From the NCBI GenBank assembly GCA_012845835.1, contig JABAKD010000015.1, forward strand, positions 3,891,778 through 3,955,777: a stretch of DNA of 64,000 nt. Direction: 5' to 3'. Made by a program: the position numbers and the translations under genes. Below, one piece after another: positions 11,556-23,700 of the stretch. Position 1 is the stretch's first letter. Every line of letters begins with the position of its first letter. The stretch is from Undaria pinnatifida (taxonomy: Eukaryota > Sar > Phaeophyceae > Laminariales > Alariaceae). Under the pieces are notes generated by a model, which saw nothing but the letters and a program-made list of their open reading frames with translations, had not been told where the DNA came from and made no database searches.

Positions 11556-12545
11556 GCACGCGTGACGAGCATTGTTCATGGCAAGTGGAGTCATACTTGC
11601 AAGTACCCGGGGAAGTGGCAAAAAAACAAAAAATAAATAACCCCTCTAGTTTGTACGATCTAGATTTTACCAGTACACGTTTCAGGGGTCGAATAAGGTT
11701 CGTTCAACGGATTTTCCCCAAGAATCTCAGCCTGACATTAACGTGTTTGCGAGACACTAACTTTGGTTGAGTAGGAGCTGGGTAGCAAAACATCATAATA
11801 ATAGTATTGAAACCGTCCAACGTCAGAATCCAAGGCCAACCCAACCCACGAAAAAATCAGCGAAAACCTCAGGTAAAACCTCAGGTTTGAAAAATGTTTC
11901 CCTACCAGTTTTCTTTATACTTCAAACCTATTTTTTTTGTGTGGGTTGGTTGGCGATGGGTTTTGTCGGTTCAATACTATTGTTACGTCGTATCTAAACG
12001 TAAAACTAGACAATCTGATACAATCTTGACAAAAAAGCAAAAAGAGCACCCCCAGCAGAGAGACGACGCGAGCGCCACCGATGCCGACCCCGGCAGGGTC
12101 GGGAGAGACGAGCTAGGTGAGGCACGCCAGCGCACCGAGACGTGGACCTCGGCTCGAGTTATGTCGACCACAACTCAAAACCTGGTCTAAATCGGAGCCT
12201 TCGGCTGCTCTCGTGCAACGTCTGGAAAATCCTCAATGTATTTATCGTTTTCTACCCCAAGATAATTTAGAAATTGCAAACACGTAAACACCCTAGTTCC
12301 AGAAAAATACCAAATTCGGGGACGGTTTTACTACATCAGTGTTGAGCACACTCTTTCTCATGTAATAAATCTACCTTGGGTTTCTCATGTAATAAATCTA
12401 CCTTGGGCCAGTGGCCCGGTATTGTACTCTAGAGGGTCGATGCTATATAAGGGTTGGGACATCTGTAACAGGTAGACTGTCACCCTCGGTGATCTTGGCT
12501 TATCGAATCGGACAAAAAACAGGAAAAACAAAAAAAAAAGCGCAC

Positions 12546-14844
12546 CTTTGCCGCCCGAATTACTTCGGGTACCGCAGCCGCCACCAGACGTGCCAGCGCA
12601 GTAGTTACCGCCGTCGCCGCCACCCCCGCTGTCATACCAACGCCACCGCCTACCGGGACGGTTGCGCCCCGCTGTTCCATCGTCCCCGACATAGCGGCAC
12701 CGCCTCCTTCTGCGCAAAACTCCCTCCACGCCAGCTCGTCCGCTTCCGCTGATAGAGCCGCGGCTGAGAGCGTGTTCGCGAAGGGGGAAGAGTTTACGCG
12801 GCGGAGGTGGAAGTGTGTAGCACAAGCAGCAGCAGGGGTGGGTGAGTGTGTGTGGGTGTGTGGGTGGATCGCATTTTGGGCAAGATATGGGGTTGCCGAT
12901 GGACAGGAAGCGGGGGCATAGACAGGCTGGGAGCACGGGGAGGGTCACACACGGGGCAAGCACGGGGGAAGTGGGTACGAGTCCCGACGAAACACACATT
13001 ATCATACGTGCGGAGTGCGTGAGTACAGAGGAAGATATACGAAACACATGTCAACCACCCCCCCTCGTCCCCCTCTCCCCTTCCTCCAAGCCCCCCACTC
13101 CCCCCGCTTTCTCACCAGCGTCCGTTAACGCCGCGCCCTCCTCCAGCCCTCCCGAAAATGCGGTCCCTTCTGGTTCCAATAGCTCTAGCTCTCGCTCTCG
13201 ATCCGCCTCAACCAATCCCGTGGGCGACATGAACCCTTCTAAGCCTTGCGGAGGCGCGGAGCCAGACAAAATAGGCGCTGGTGGCGGTGGTAGAGGTGGT
13301 GTAGGTGGCCATTTACCACCTCTCCCAGTAGAAGTAGCGGCAGTGGCGGGAGTGGGGGCTGCACCGACTTGTCCCCAATTTGGTGGGACCTCTGCCGATG
13401 CTTCTGAGGCCGGCATCGTTGCGGCCGCCGCCGCCGCTACCCCGGGAGGGGAATGGCCGACACCTCTTCCTCTCCCTCCTCCTCCTCTTCCTCCTCCGCC
13501 TGCTCTTCCTCTTCCGGCTCCTCCGGCTCCTGCTCCTCTTGCTGCTACTCCCCGTCCTTCTCCCCGACCTGCTGCTGATGCTGCTGTTGCTGTTGCTGCT
13601 GCTGCGCCTGGCCCTGAAGCAACCCGCTCCGCGATTTTCATTGCCTCTGCCCGCCTGATATAGTCATCGTCGTTACTACCGTTGTCACCGTTGTCGTCGC
13701 GATGAAAACCTGCGGCGACAGTACCTGCCTGCAGCTGTCGTTGCTGCTGCAGGTGTTGTTGCTGCTGCTTTGCCTGGTCAAGCTGCTGCTGCTGCTGCTT
13801 CTGCCATCCACGTGACCTGCGCGGCTCGTCGTTGCCTCTAAACAACGCCCATCCCAGACCCCCAACACCAATACCACCACCACTACGGCCACCAGCACTG
13901 CGGCCACCACCGATGCGGCCAACACCACCACCACTACCGCCGCTGGTGACCGGGTATGGGACTTCTCCTCCTCCTCGCCCTCCCCTATCAGCATCATTGT
14001 GCTCGTCAGGACCAGCAGCACCGGCGCCAGCACCAGCACCACCATCATCAACATCAGGATCCGTACCAGCAACACCAGCAAGACCGCCGCCACCACGAGG
14101 AGCAGCAGCAGTACCAGCTGCGGACGTCGACAGCAGGATGAGGGACTCGCCCGTCGCTGCTTTGGTGGTATCGGCCGCTGCTGCCATTGCCTCCCTCACG
14201 GGCGAGGATGGATATCGGCAGTAGTCCATCGAACCTGCTGCCGCTGTCGCGACGCCTGTCAGACCTTCCCTCGCATCTGCCTCTGCGATGGGGACGGGGT
14301 GCGATGCGGATAACCGGGGTTGCTCCGCGAAGCCGTTGTCGGACACAGCTCTTCGCTGGTGGTTGCTGCCGCTGCCGCTGCTGCTGCCATTCTCAACTAC
14401 GGCTCGAGCGGGAACATTAGTAGTGGAGGAAGTGGGGGGGAGCGAGTATTGTGATCCCAGGATTTCTTCTCGGAACGTCGACGCGGCAACGCCCATGTCC
14501 GGTGCGGTGAGGTATATCCCACACAGAAGCAGCGCAGCGTGCGCGTGTGCCTTGAGCAGGGCAGGCCGGCGAGCGCTCCCGCACAAGCCATGCTCAGGAG
14601 GAAGGGGGGGCAACAACCCTGCGTTTCTAATGATCGTTGTCGTATTCGAGCGTTTTCGTGTGTTCCCCCCTGACGCGGGCGGTCGGGATCGCGCCATCAA
14701 GTTTCTACGCCAGCTAGCACTGGGTACCGTGCAAACCACGCTGGGAGTGTGCACGATGGGATGTAGCCCTACTCGGGGAGTCCCCTGCCTCTGTTGTTTT
14801 TCAAACCGCACCAAAAAAACGGCCCCCTTGGAGAAAGAGAACAT
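12546..14844 (-). CDS. Unrecognised low-complexity protein, two exons, incomplete
   Basis: Exon 1 runs from an unknown start at or below 14844 to 13116, where GCTG|GTGAGA makes a phase-1 donor. Exon 2 (12763-12546) begins after CTCTCAG, joins in phase and ends at AAG|GTGCGC, so at least one more exon is expected. The frame is open for over 570 codons. Non-repetitive parts include LLKAHAHAALLLCGIYLTAP, TFREEILGSQYS, DDDYIRRAEAMKIAERVASG and ADELAWREFCAEGG. Between them are Gly-, Ala-, Pro- and Gln-rich tracts. I assign no function. The opposite strand also has an open frame across 12842-13663, but the natural-looking segments and the consistent junctions favour the minus strand. The gene is divergent from the YIF1-like gene. 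Confidence 0.55.
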
Positions 14845-15649
14845 TTGTGCTATATGTTATCGAGGCTTGCTTATTGAGGGTGCCGGGTGCTGGCAAATAT
14901 ATTTTTATATGTTTTAGAGGCGTGTTCAATTCGGGATGCGGGGTAATCGGTTTTACGCCACCCGACCGCGCCAACCGCCGAGGTACTCTGTTCAGCTTCG
15001 AGGCAGAAGAAAGGAGCAGACCCCCAGTGGTTCGAACTTCGTCATCGATTGACAAGGAGTGTGGTGAGCCACAATTTGATAGCTGTCATTGTCAAGCGTT
15101 CTCCTTTTGTTTGCTTTGTTTATATTCGTAGAACTGCTCCCCGCTGTGTCTCTCCGACACACCTATTTTACCTACGCCGAGTACTTGCGGTGTACCTGAT
15201 GTACGGGCGCCTTCGTTTGTTCGCCTTTTGATCGACGGCACCCTCACTACTGTCGCGTACGAAATGAGTGCTAACACTGCTGTGTGGGTGGAAGCCATAC
15301 TTTGTCATAAACTTTAGTAATCTCTTACCCACCAGCAGCGGTGTAGCAGTACACCAGAGTAGTAGGCCTACTGCTGCTGTTGTGCATCAGAATAATGTCG
15401 TACCGTTGTAGCAGGCACCAGGCAGAGATGTGACCTATCACGTCTCGCAGGACACTGCCGCTTGTATAGTAAGATTGGCTCCGCTCCCACGTCCTGCACA
15501 GTGCTCCACCGTCGTATCGTCATAGTATGTCGTCCATCTGCTGGGTTCCATAATTGCATACAGATGCTCGCACGGTTAGTACCTGGTACTCAGACGGTGG
15601 AGATACTCGTACGAGTAGCTAGCTGGTCCTGCCGCTGACACCTTACGTA

Positions 15650-15835
15650 GAGAGGCAGGGAGGCAAGCGGCAAGACAGACGGACAGAGAGGTGGGCAAGC
15701 AGATAGATAAGACCGAGCCAGACAGACACAGTAAAGAAGACAAGCAGATTAGACTAGGCAAATAGACAGGCAGACAACACACAGACACCACACAGACAGG
15801 CAGAGGGAGAGACGCAGACATGGCAAACAGGTAGA
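15650..15835. repeat. Degenerate (AGACAGGC)n repeat
   Basis: Imperfect AGACAG and GGCAG units cover about 180 bp. They generate a Cys/Leu/Ser-rich frame on the minus strand, rejected as a gene. Confidence 0.8.
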
Positions 15836-16329
15836 CATACAGTCAAAAGGGACTAACGCTCTGCTGGAATATTCGTGCCTTAATAATAAGAAACTGGGCA
15901 ACAACAGAGGCAGGCTGATATTTACGTGAAAATAAGAACGCCCAAGTGAGAATTTGTGGACGCGTTTTTTTACAAATGTAGTGGACAAATGCACCCTTGC
16001 CCAAGTAAGAAACCCGGCCTGCTAACTGTAGGTCCCCGTGCTTCTGTTTCTTATTGTCATACTGGTTATAGTAGGTGTCCTGTGTCATGGTGCTCTACGC
16101 AAACGTATTTTCGAAACGAAGTTCTTCCAAACACGTCAGAGCTGTGAGTTTGATAAATTAAGGTCGATACTCATCTTTGCGAGCCGCGTGATACACACGG
16201 GCCGCTCATTTGTTCTAATAATAGGATGTTGTTAGGTTGAACACCAAGAGTAATTGTTATATTGTTAGCTTCTACACGTACGTCGTCCCAAGCTATTATA
16301 GTAAGTTGTCATGATTCGTCAGTGTTAAA

Positions 16330-17085
16330 CCATTTCTTATGCAGTCGGATTCCGCCAGTCGAAAACGGCCCTTTTCGACTGGACTTTTTTTCGACGGGAT
16401 TCTTCTGGTCCTTATCGTCAGTCGAGTTGATTTTATAGTTTGTGTGCTCTTTCTAGAGGCGGTTGGTGTGAGGGAGTACTGCTGTACAGCAGGCGAAATC
16501 GGTTGGCAGCTCTGTGCTTCGCGCTGTCTCCGCGAGCAACGGCTCGACGAACCTTCGTCCCAGCGAGTTGGTGGCTTTGGGCTTAGCCGAAAGCCGCCAA
16601 AGCTACGTTCGTGGAGTTGCACTCAGCAGAGAGTCGCCAAAGCTACATCAGGCGCAGCCGTTGTTGGCAGCATGGGATCGAGACCGCGCGCTGCCGCCGT
16701 CGTGTGATACACGCTGCTGGCGAGCGGAACTAGGAATGCGCCACACTGACTTGCTGCGACAAGCAACAGAATGCGCCACACTGACTTGCTGCGACAAGCA
16801 ACAGAATGCGCCACACTGACTTGCTGCGACAAGCAACAGAAGGGATAGCCAAGCCAGCGTCACCGCCTTGTATGATACTGCAGTGTGGGATCGGTTCAAA
16901 AAACACGTGTAAAACTTTTTCGAGTGAGTTTTTCGACTGGAGCCAGTCGAAAAAGTCGAGTTTTTCGACTGGATCCGCCAGTCGGAATTCTCGGTCGAAA
17001 AAGCCCTTTTTCGACTGCGTAAGAAAGCCCGATTTGGGCTTCAGTCGCCGTTTTCGACTTACAAATCCGACTGCATAAGAAATGG
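16330..17085. mobile_element. Non-autonomous DNA element with ~22-bp terminal inverted repeats
   Basis: The left end CCATTTCTTATGCAGTCGGA (from 16330) is matched in inverse by TCCGACTGCATAAGAAATGG ending at 17085. CGAAAACGG-type sequence is shared further in. Subterminal parts are rich in TTTTTCGACTGG in both orientations. The middle carries a 35-bp tandem repeat. I see no transposase frame. Confidence 0.75.
16735..16839. repeat. 35-bp tandem repeat, three identical units
   Basis: The unit starting AATGCGCCACACTGACTTGC is present three times without visible change, so the array is young. It lies inside the TIR element. Confidence 0.9.
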
Positions 17086-17675
17086 CCTTAATAGCAATAT
17101 AGAACCGCTTATTTTTATCTTCCTGCTGAAAGTGCTCGGTTGGTTCACCCCTGGCATCTCCGGGGCTCCCAATCAGCGAAAAAGAAGAAAAAAAATACTC
17201 AGTAGGTCAGAAGTATGTTTCTCCACCATATTTTTAAGGTCTACCTAGTAGTCTTTTACCCCGTTGGGTTGGTTGGCATTGGTTGATGGCATCCCTCGGC
17301 TTCATAGTACTTACCACTCTGTCCGTAAATATGAGCAACATTTTATGTTTTCAAAGGTTAGAAATATAGTCATTTTTTTCAGCGCAACCGAGGTTAGAAA
17401 TCGCAAACAACCCACCTAATTCAACAAATTTGCTGTGAGCCATGGGACGAAAGTGCGGTCTCCTTGTATTTTTGCCCGTCATCAGCGCAGAACAGCAGGG
17501 GACACCAGCACAGTACCCATTACCACATCACTACAGCGCCCAGTCACTCCAACATCTTGACCCGACCCAACCCGACCCGTGAGGTTTTCAAACATGATGG
17601 CCTGACCCGTGAAAAGCCCTGAAAAAAACAACCGCCTCAAAACACGAAAGCCTTCACTGCGCTCTAAAAAACTCT

Positions 17676-17728
17676 CCCTCCCTCTCCCTCCCTCCCTCCC
17701 TCCCTCCCTCCCTCCCTCCCTCCCTCAG
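17676..17728 (+). promoter_or_regulatory. (CCCT)n pyrimidine tract upstream of YIF1-like start
   Basis: About 50 bp of CCCT repeats end in CTCAG, 24 bp before the ATG at 17752. It could be a core-promoter pyrimidine tract, or the polypyrimidine tract and AG of a 5'-UTR intron. The sequence alone does not separate these. Confidence 0.35.
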
Positions 17729-17751
17729 GCAACATCTCCCGCTAACTCGCC

Positions 17752-20700
17752 ATGAGCCTCCCAAGACCTGGCGGTGTCCCTGCCGAGAGAAAGTCCGGTA
17801 GCGCCGGCGCCTTTGGTAGCAGCGGCGCTGGTGACCCCTTTGGTGGCGGGGGGGGGGGCGGTAGCGGTGCAAACCCTACCCCAAACGCCTTCGCGGGTTA
17901 CACCCCACCTTCCGCTCCCCCCCGGGGCTCCTACGACCGTTCCCCCCCCGCCCCCCCTGCTGGCAGTGGTATCGGAGGAGGCCCAGGATCCGCAGGGTTT
18001 TCCTATAGTGGAGCTGGTGGAGGCGGGAATTTCGGCGGGAGTGGGGGGGGGGGGGGTGGAGGCTTTGCTGGGAGCGGGAATTACGGAGGGGGTGGGGGGA
18101 CGTTTGGGAGCGCGGGCATCTCGGCGCCATCGCAAAGTTTTGGAGGAAGCGGTGGAATTGGAGTTGGGGGGGGGATGGGGGGGGCTGGTGGGGCGTTGGG
18201 GGCAGGAGGCGGTGGAGGCGGTGTTGGGGCGGGAGGTTTCAAGAACCAGTACGGGTTCTCCAGTGAGGGTGTTGGCGGAGGGGGGCTGGGTGGGGGGGCG
18301 GGGATGGGATTGAATTCCCGCGGCGCGAGCATGGGACCGGTGCCTGGAGCGGCTATGGGTATGGGTGGGGGCCGACAGGCACAGCAGGGGGGACAAGGAG
18401 GAGGGGGGAGAGGGGGCAGGGGGGCGGGGATCGGGGGCGGGGCGGGGGGGCAGCAGCCGTTAGACTGGCATCAGTGGGCGCCGGACGGCATGAATGCGCA
18501 GGTTCGGTGATTTGGTGATTTGGTGATTGGTGTGACTGGTGATGATCTGTGCTTGGTGTTCGTTGATACCAGGTGTTCCGGTAGGATGCACGATACTTCA
18601 GTGGGACATAGGATGTTAGTGCATGCCGGCAAGATTCCAAGGTGCTTGATATATATATGTATATATAGATATATATATATATATATATTTCTTTTTTCTT
18701 CTGCGCTCTTCTACTTTCCAGCTTCTGGACAACCCGTGGTCACGCGTGTCGTCCCTTCTCCCCCCCGGTTCTTGCCTTCAATCTTTGTCGCGCATAGGGT
18801 TCAGCATTCCCACTGCTCGTCGGTTTTTCCAGGGCAGTCCTCAGTAACGACTTTTGATCTTGGGAACTTTTCCTGCGGGAGTTATACACCTTGGGAATGC
18901 GTGGGATTGTTTGGGTGGGAACCAGCCGTCTCGGGAACCCCTCCCGCGAGAACTAACCATCACGGGAATGTGCGGGATCTAGTAGTGGGTGGGAGCCGAC
19001 CACCACGTGGATTCCCGGTATTTCTTGCCCCCAAAAACGCATCGTAATGGGATTTAACTGGACGTGCATGAGCCACCGCGATATCCGTTTTTTTTTGTGT
19101 TTGTGCGGGACTGTGGTCCCTTAGCAGGTTTCTCTTTCTCTGATGGAGGTGTTAGTGTGGAGACACACCAAGGTGGGTTATGCGCGCAACCGCACGCTCG
19201 AGGGTCAACGATGAGGAAACACCTCAGAGTGCCCCTCGAGGAGCCAGGATGGTCTTGAAGGGTTGTAGTGATAACGAGGCGGTGCGATCTAGGGAAGAGG
19301 GCCTGGTATCCACATTTATGTTCGTTAATAACCGATACCACGTACCAAGCGTCACCTTTGCCCTGTGCTTGCACGATACTTGATGTGCACCTCAACGTCG
19401 CCTTTGGGGAGGGCACCTTACCGCTTTTTCGAGAAAATGGTTGGCGTACTCTTTGAATTATATATATACCCTAACCCTAGCCCAATGAAACGCAACCAAC
19501 CAATGTAGGATGGAAACACTTTCGTCTCGTACACGGTGTGCGCCAACCATCGTCTTGAAAATTTGGTGGTAAGCTCTACTGCTTTTGGGCGCTTACTCTC
19601 ATGTATGATACCGGGTAACAGACGCGTGCTACAATATGAGGTGCACCCCATTTTTTTCTGGAGTTCCTCAGCTTGGGAGCTTAACCCCTTGAGAGCCCCC
19701 AAATCCCTCCCTGTACTAACTTCAAGTAAAATTGTCCCCCAAAAGGGGTTCTAATTGTGAAAGGGTTAAGAAGACCTCTCTGTTTCTCCTAGAAAGCAAG
19801 ATTTGGAGAACACTAAAACTGCTTCGATCGTACCGGATGAAAAATCCCATGGCCGAATGATCGTATGCAACGAGAATCATGCCAAAGTGAATTTCCGACG
19901 ATTTTGGGATATTTTCGCCAAAAAAAGGTACACCTCTGTCGTCGAACGCCTCAAATTTCATATTTCACGGGACTCCCTTTTGTTTTTTTTTCAAATTTCA
20001 CGTTTTTATACATTTATTTATTTTTTTGGTTTCTTGTTTCCCACTCCGCCGGCCGGCCCTATGCCGGTATCATCTTTTCCTCTCCTTCGTGTTGTTTTGT
20101 CCGTGCAACAGCAGTTAACTTATCTTCTTCCGTGTTGTTATTTGACCGTGCAAACGCTATCTGTTCTTCTTCAGCACGTACGTCGAAGTATGCGGTTCTT
20201 CTTGCAGCCTTTTCCTTTTCTGATATTCTTGCATCACGTTCTTCGGAACGTCTTTGACGTTTTTTGTTTCGTTTTTTCTCTTTTGTTCTCTTTTTCTCGT
20301 AGTTTTTTAGTCTGGCTTGTTTTGTTGTGTTCTCGCACCCGGTACGCTCGCCTTTGACCTGCTTTACTTTGATGAATTGCGACTATTTGGTTTGCTCCCA
20401 TGTCTCACAGCAGCTGCAGTATGTGACCACAGAAGTTGTATCTCTCTAGGAGGAAGAGTCAGCACGAACACTGGGTGTACTGATCTCGTTGGTTGCATAC
20501 GATAGTATTAATAGAAAGAACGGATTAATGTGAAGACGACGCACATTCTCCAACCATGCTCCTTCCATATTTTTTTAACTTCGTAATTTTTGCATTAATT
20601 TCTTTGGATTACTGGTGGTTGACATAGTTCACTTGGCACAATATTAAAAAAATTAAAATACACTCCAGCTGTGAGATCGAAGATTTCGTCGAAACTCATC

Positions 20701-23700
20701 TTTGCAAGCTGTGTGTGATACTCCGATCGCGCGCATTACGAGTTGTGTGTCCTCATTAAGGATATAGGTCGGCGACTCCCCTTACAGCTAACTTGGCACA
20801 ATATATACCGGTCGCCCCGGTGGTGTATCAGGTTATCCTCGAGCCTGGTATACGTCAGTTTCTTGAGTTCGAATCCCCCCGTGTGCGTACTCTCATAATT
20901 TCGTTGTCACAAATTGACTTGCGGAAAGCGCGAGAGCGTAAGTCAGCAGCACTCGATGAAAAACGACGAGCAGTGGGATTGCTGAACTCTATGCGCGATA
21001 AAAATTGAAGGCAAGAACCGGGGGGGAAAAAGGGACGACACCTGTGACCACGGCTAGTCCAGAAGCTGGAAAGTAAAAGTGTGCAACACACGAAAAAAAA
21101 AAAAAAAACGTTTAATACTTTAATCACCTGCGCATCTTGACAGTTTATTATCAAAACATTCTTAGCCAAAACAAATGTTCAAAAAGTACCAGGTATATTT
21201 TAAAAAATAAAAGGACATGCCAGCTGTGAGATTGACCAAAAATGTTTTTTTTAATCTAAACTCGGCTTTGCAAGCTGCGTGTGATACTTCGATCGCGCGT
21301 GTTACGGGGTGTGTAGTCCCTCGTCGTGAAGGATGCGACACCAGGTCGGTGACTCCCCTGCTGATGACGGGGTCAACAGGACTAAGACGTTCAGCCTTGT
21401 ACTGCGCACGGACAGTGTATAACCCACATTAATGGGGACAAAACCAGACATGAGTGTAATTCAGTATGAAGCACACAATATAGGCTTATAAAAAGGTTTC
21501 CTTAACCTGGGACAGGCCATTGATAACCCATTCATTATAAACAAATTACATCGTATGTCAGCCTACGTACGTGCCGGGCCCGTACTAGCTGGTTGTAGCG
21601 GGACAGGCAGGCCTCAATCACTCTTGAGTGGAAAAATACCCCAAGGAAAACACAAAACAAAACCGAAAGTGGTATGTACACGCATCCACCAACAACACAC
21701 ACAAACGACATCGGAAGTCACAGCCTGCGTGCATGCCAGGCCCATATTGGTGGTCACAGGACAGGCCCAAATCACTCTTGAGTGGAAGAGTACCCCAGGG
21801 CAAGCACAAAACCAAACCAAAAGTGGTACACGCATATATATGTCATAGCTAAAAAGGTATGTCATAGCTAGAAAGCATTATCATGGCATAAATACCGTAA
21901 ACTACACAAGATAACACACCCCCGGTGATACATTTGAGCGCTTGAAAATACCATCACCGGGTGTGGTATCCTGTGGGGGGTGTGGTATCTTGTGTAGCCC
22001 CGGTGATAGAGTGCTGGTCGCGGCGGCCCCCAGGGGGTGTGATAAATGTGGGGGTGTGATAAACCAGGGGGTGTGATAGCACGTCCGAACACCCACAGGG
22101 TGTGTTTGGGGTTGTGATAAATGAGGGGGTGTGATAAACCAGGGGGTGTGATAACCTCCGAACACCCACAGGTCGTGCTTGGGGGGGGATACCGAAACAC
22201 TCCTTGTAGAGTTGAGCCGCTGCTGGTGAGGCGATGCGGGGGCTGTCATGTTGGTGCCTGCTGCTGTTGCTGGTAGATCAGCAGCAGCAGCAGCAGGACT
22301 CGTGGCAGGAGTCGCTTGTGTAGGAGAAGTGCGCTCGATTTGAAAGAACGACGTGATCTGTGGCGCCTGCTGTACTGCTGTGGTCGAAGCAGTTGTCGGA
22401 GAAGCGGGGGCACTTGCAGAGGTATTCTGCTCTCCCTCGACGTTCATGTTCTTGGAGGTCTCCACACGGGGTGTTCCCCCCGCACACAGGGTGTGGTGTT
22501 GTGTGCCCACGGAGCAGATGTGCTATGAGCCCGGTGGTAGAAAGGAGGGGGCCCGTGAATGTATGCGGCGTAACTAAAATTATCACCGGGGTGTGGTATC
22601 TTGTGTAGCCCCGGTGGTAAATCGATGGTTGCAAAAATGCGCCCAAAATTATCACCGGGGTGTCGTATTCTGTGGGGGGTGTGGTATCTTATGTGGGTGT
22701 GTTATCTTGTGTAGTTTACGGTAGGTGTGTCATAGCTAGAAAGCATGTGTACGAGTACGTGCAATATCAAAGTCAAATACACCAGATTTCGGATTCCATC
22801 GTCATGTGGTGTACGTGACGTTCCCGTGCAGTGATCCCGAGCGCACGGTTAACGCGGGAAACATTCTTGCGGGAATCGCTTACAGTGTCTAGTGCAACGG
22901 GATTTGTGAGACCGATAATTCCACGAGATCTTTACGGCGTGGGAACGAAAAACCACAGGAGAACAGACGTTTCCACGGGAATCGTCTGGGTGGGAATGGG
23001 AAATAATAATCTCTACGGGAAACGTTTGGGGCGGGAATGGCCACCTTGTGAACTGGTTGGGTGGGGCCACGGGAACGATATTTGCACGGAACGCGAACAA
23101 TTAATCCCAATTCACGTGAAATCCTGCGGGAATTGTTCCCCGCGGTTGATTTTCCCGAGGGCTGCCCTGGAGTTTTCATCGAGTATTGCTAACTCGCGAT
23201 CTCGCGCTTTCCGCGAGTCAATTTGTGCACAAGAAAAGTCCCCACGAAGTTATACGAGTATGCACTCGGGGGGACTCGAACGCACGAAACTGACCTACAC
23301 CAGGCTCGAGGATAGCCTGATACGCCACCAAGGCGACCGGCCTATATGCTGTACTGTATAGCATGTAGTATATTCGAGGTTTGCTGGTGAACAAGGCTAA
23401 GGCAGATGGGTCACTTCTAGCCCTTCAAAAAAATGCTCACAGAGCCCCTTGGGCAAGTGGCTACCTATCCATGACCTTTTGGGACTCGTGGTCTTCGCGA
23501 TGATTAAAAGGATTGTTACGCTTCGATAACACCAACGTTTGGTGTCCGTCGCCGATTAGAGGCCCTGTAAAGCCTCCCGCACCGAATGACCTCTAACATC
23601 GGTAGAGGACAAAAAGAAAAATAGGGGTGCCAGGGATGCACAAGTATATATATATATTACCCCCGCTTTTATTTTAGAGGCCACGCAGGCGGGGTTACTA

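Larger units (their letters stand above)
7514..12545. other. Region between the Msp1-like gene and the unidentified gene
   Basis: The promoter of the minus-strand Msp1-like gene must lie at its left end. The rest holds a reversed family D repeat (9672-9875), half of a CGTGCTACGATAG-type MITE near 9.3-9.5 kb, an AAC microsatellite, GGGTACCCG palindromes at 10.9-11.0 and 11.46-11.53 kb, and one weak open frame. More exons of the minus-strand gene at 12.5-14.8 kb may lie here, since that model ends in an open donor. Confidence 0.5.
14845..17751. other. Divergent intergenic region between the unidentified gene and YIF1-like gene
   Basis: Both promoters should lie here. I see AGACAGGC-type repeats, a family G fragment at 16130-16225, a TIR element at 16330-17085 and a CT-rich tract just before the YIF1-like start. 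No further gene is supported. Confidence 0.5.

Noticed and set aside
12842-13663. Plus-strand frame of 273 codons opposite the unidentified gene
   Set aside because: Composition is Ser/Pro/Ala low complexity; minus-strand frame is longer, has in-phase splice sites and more natural segments.
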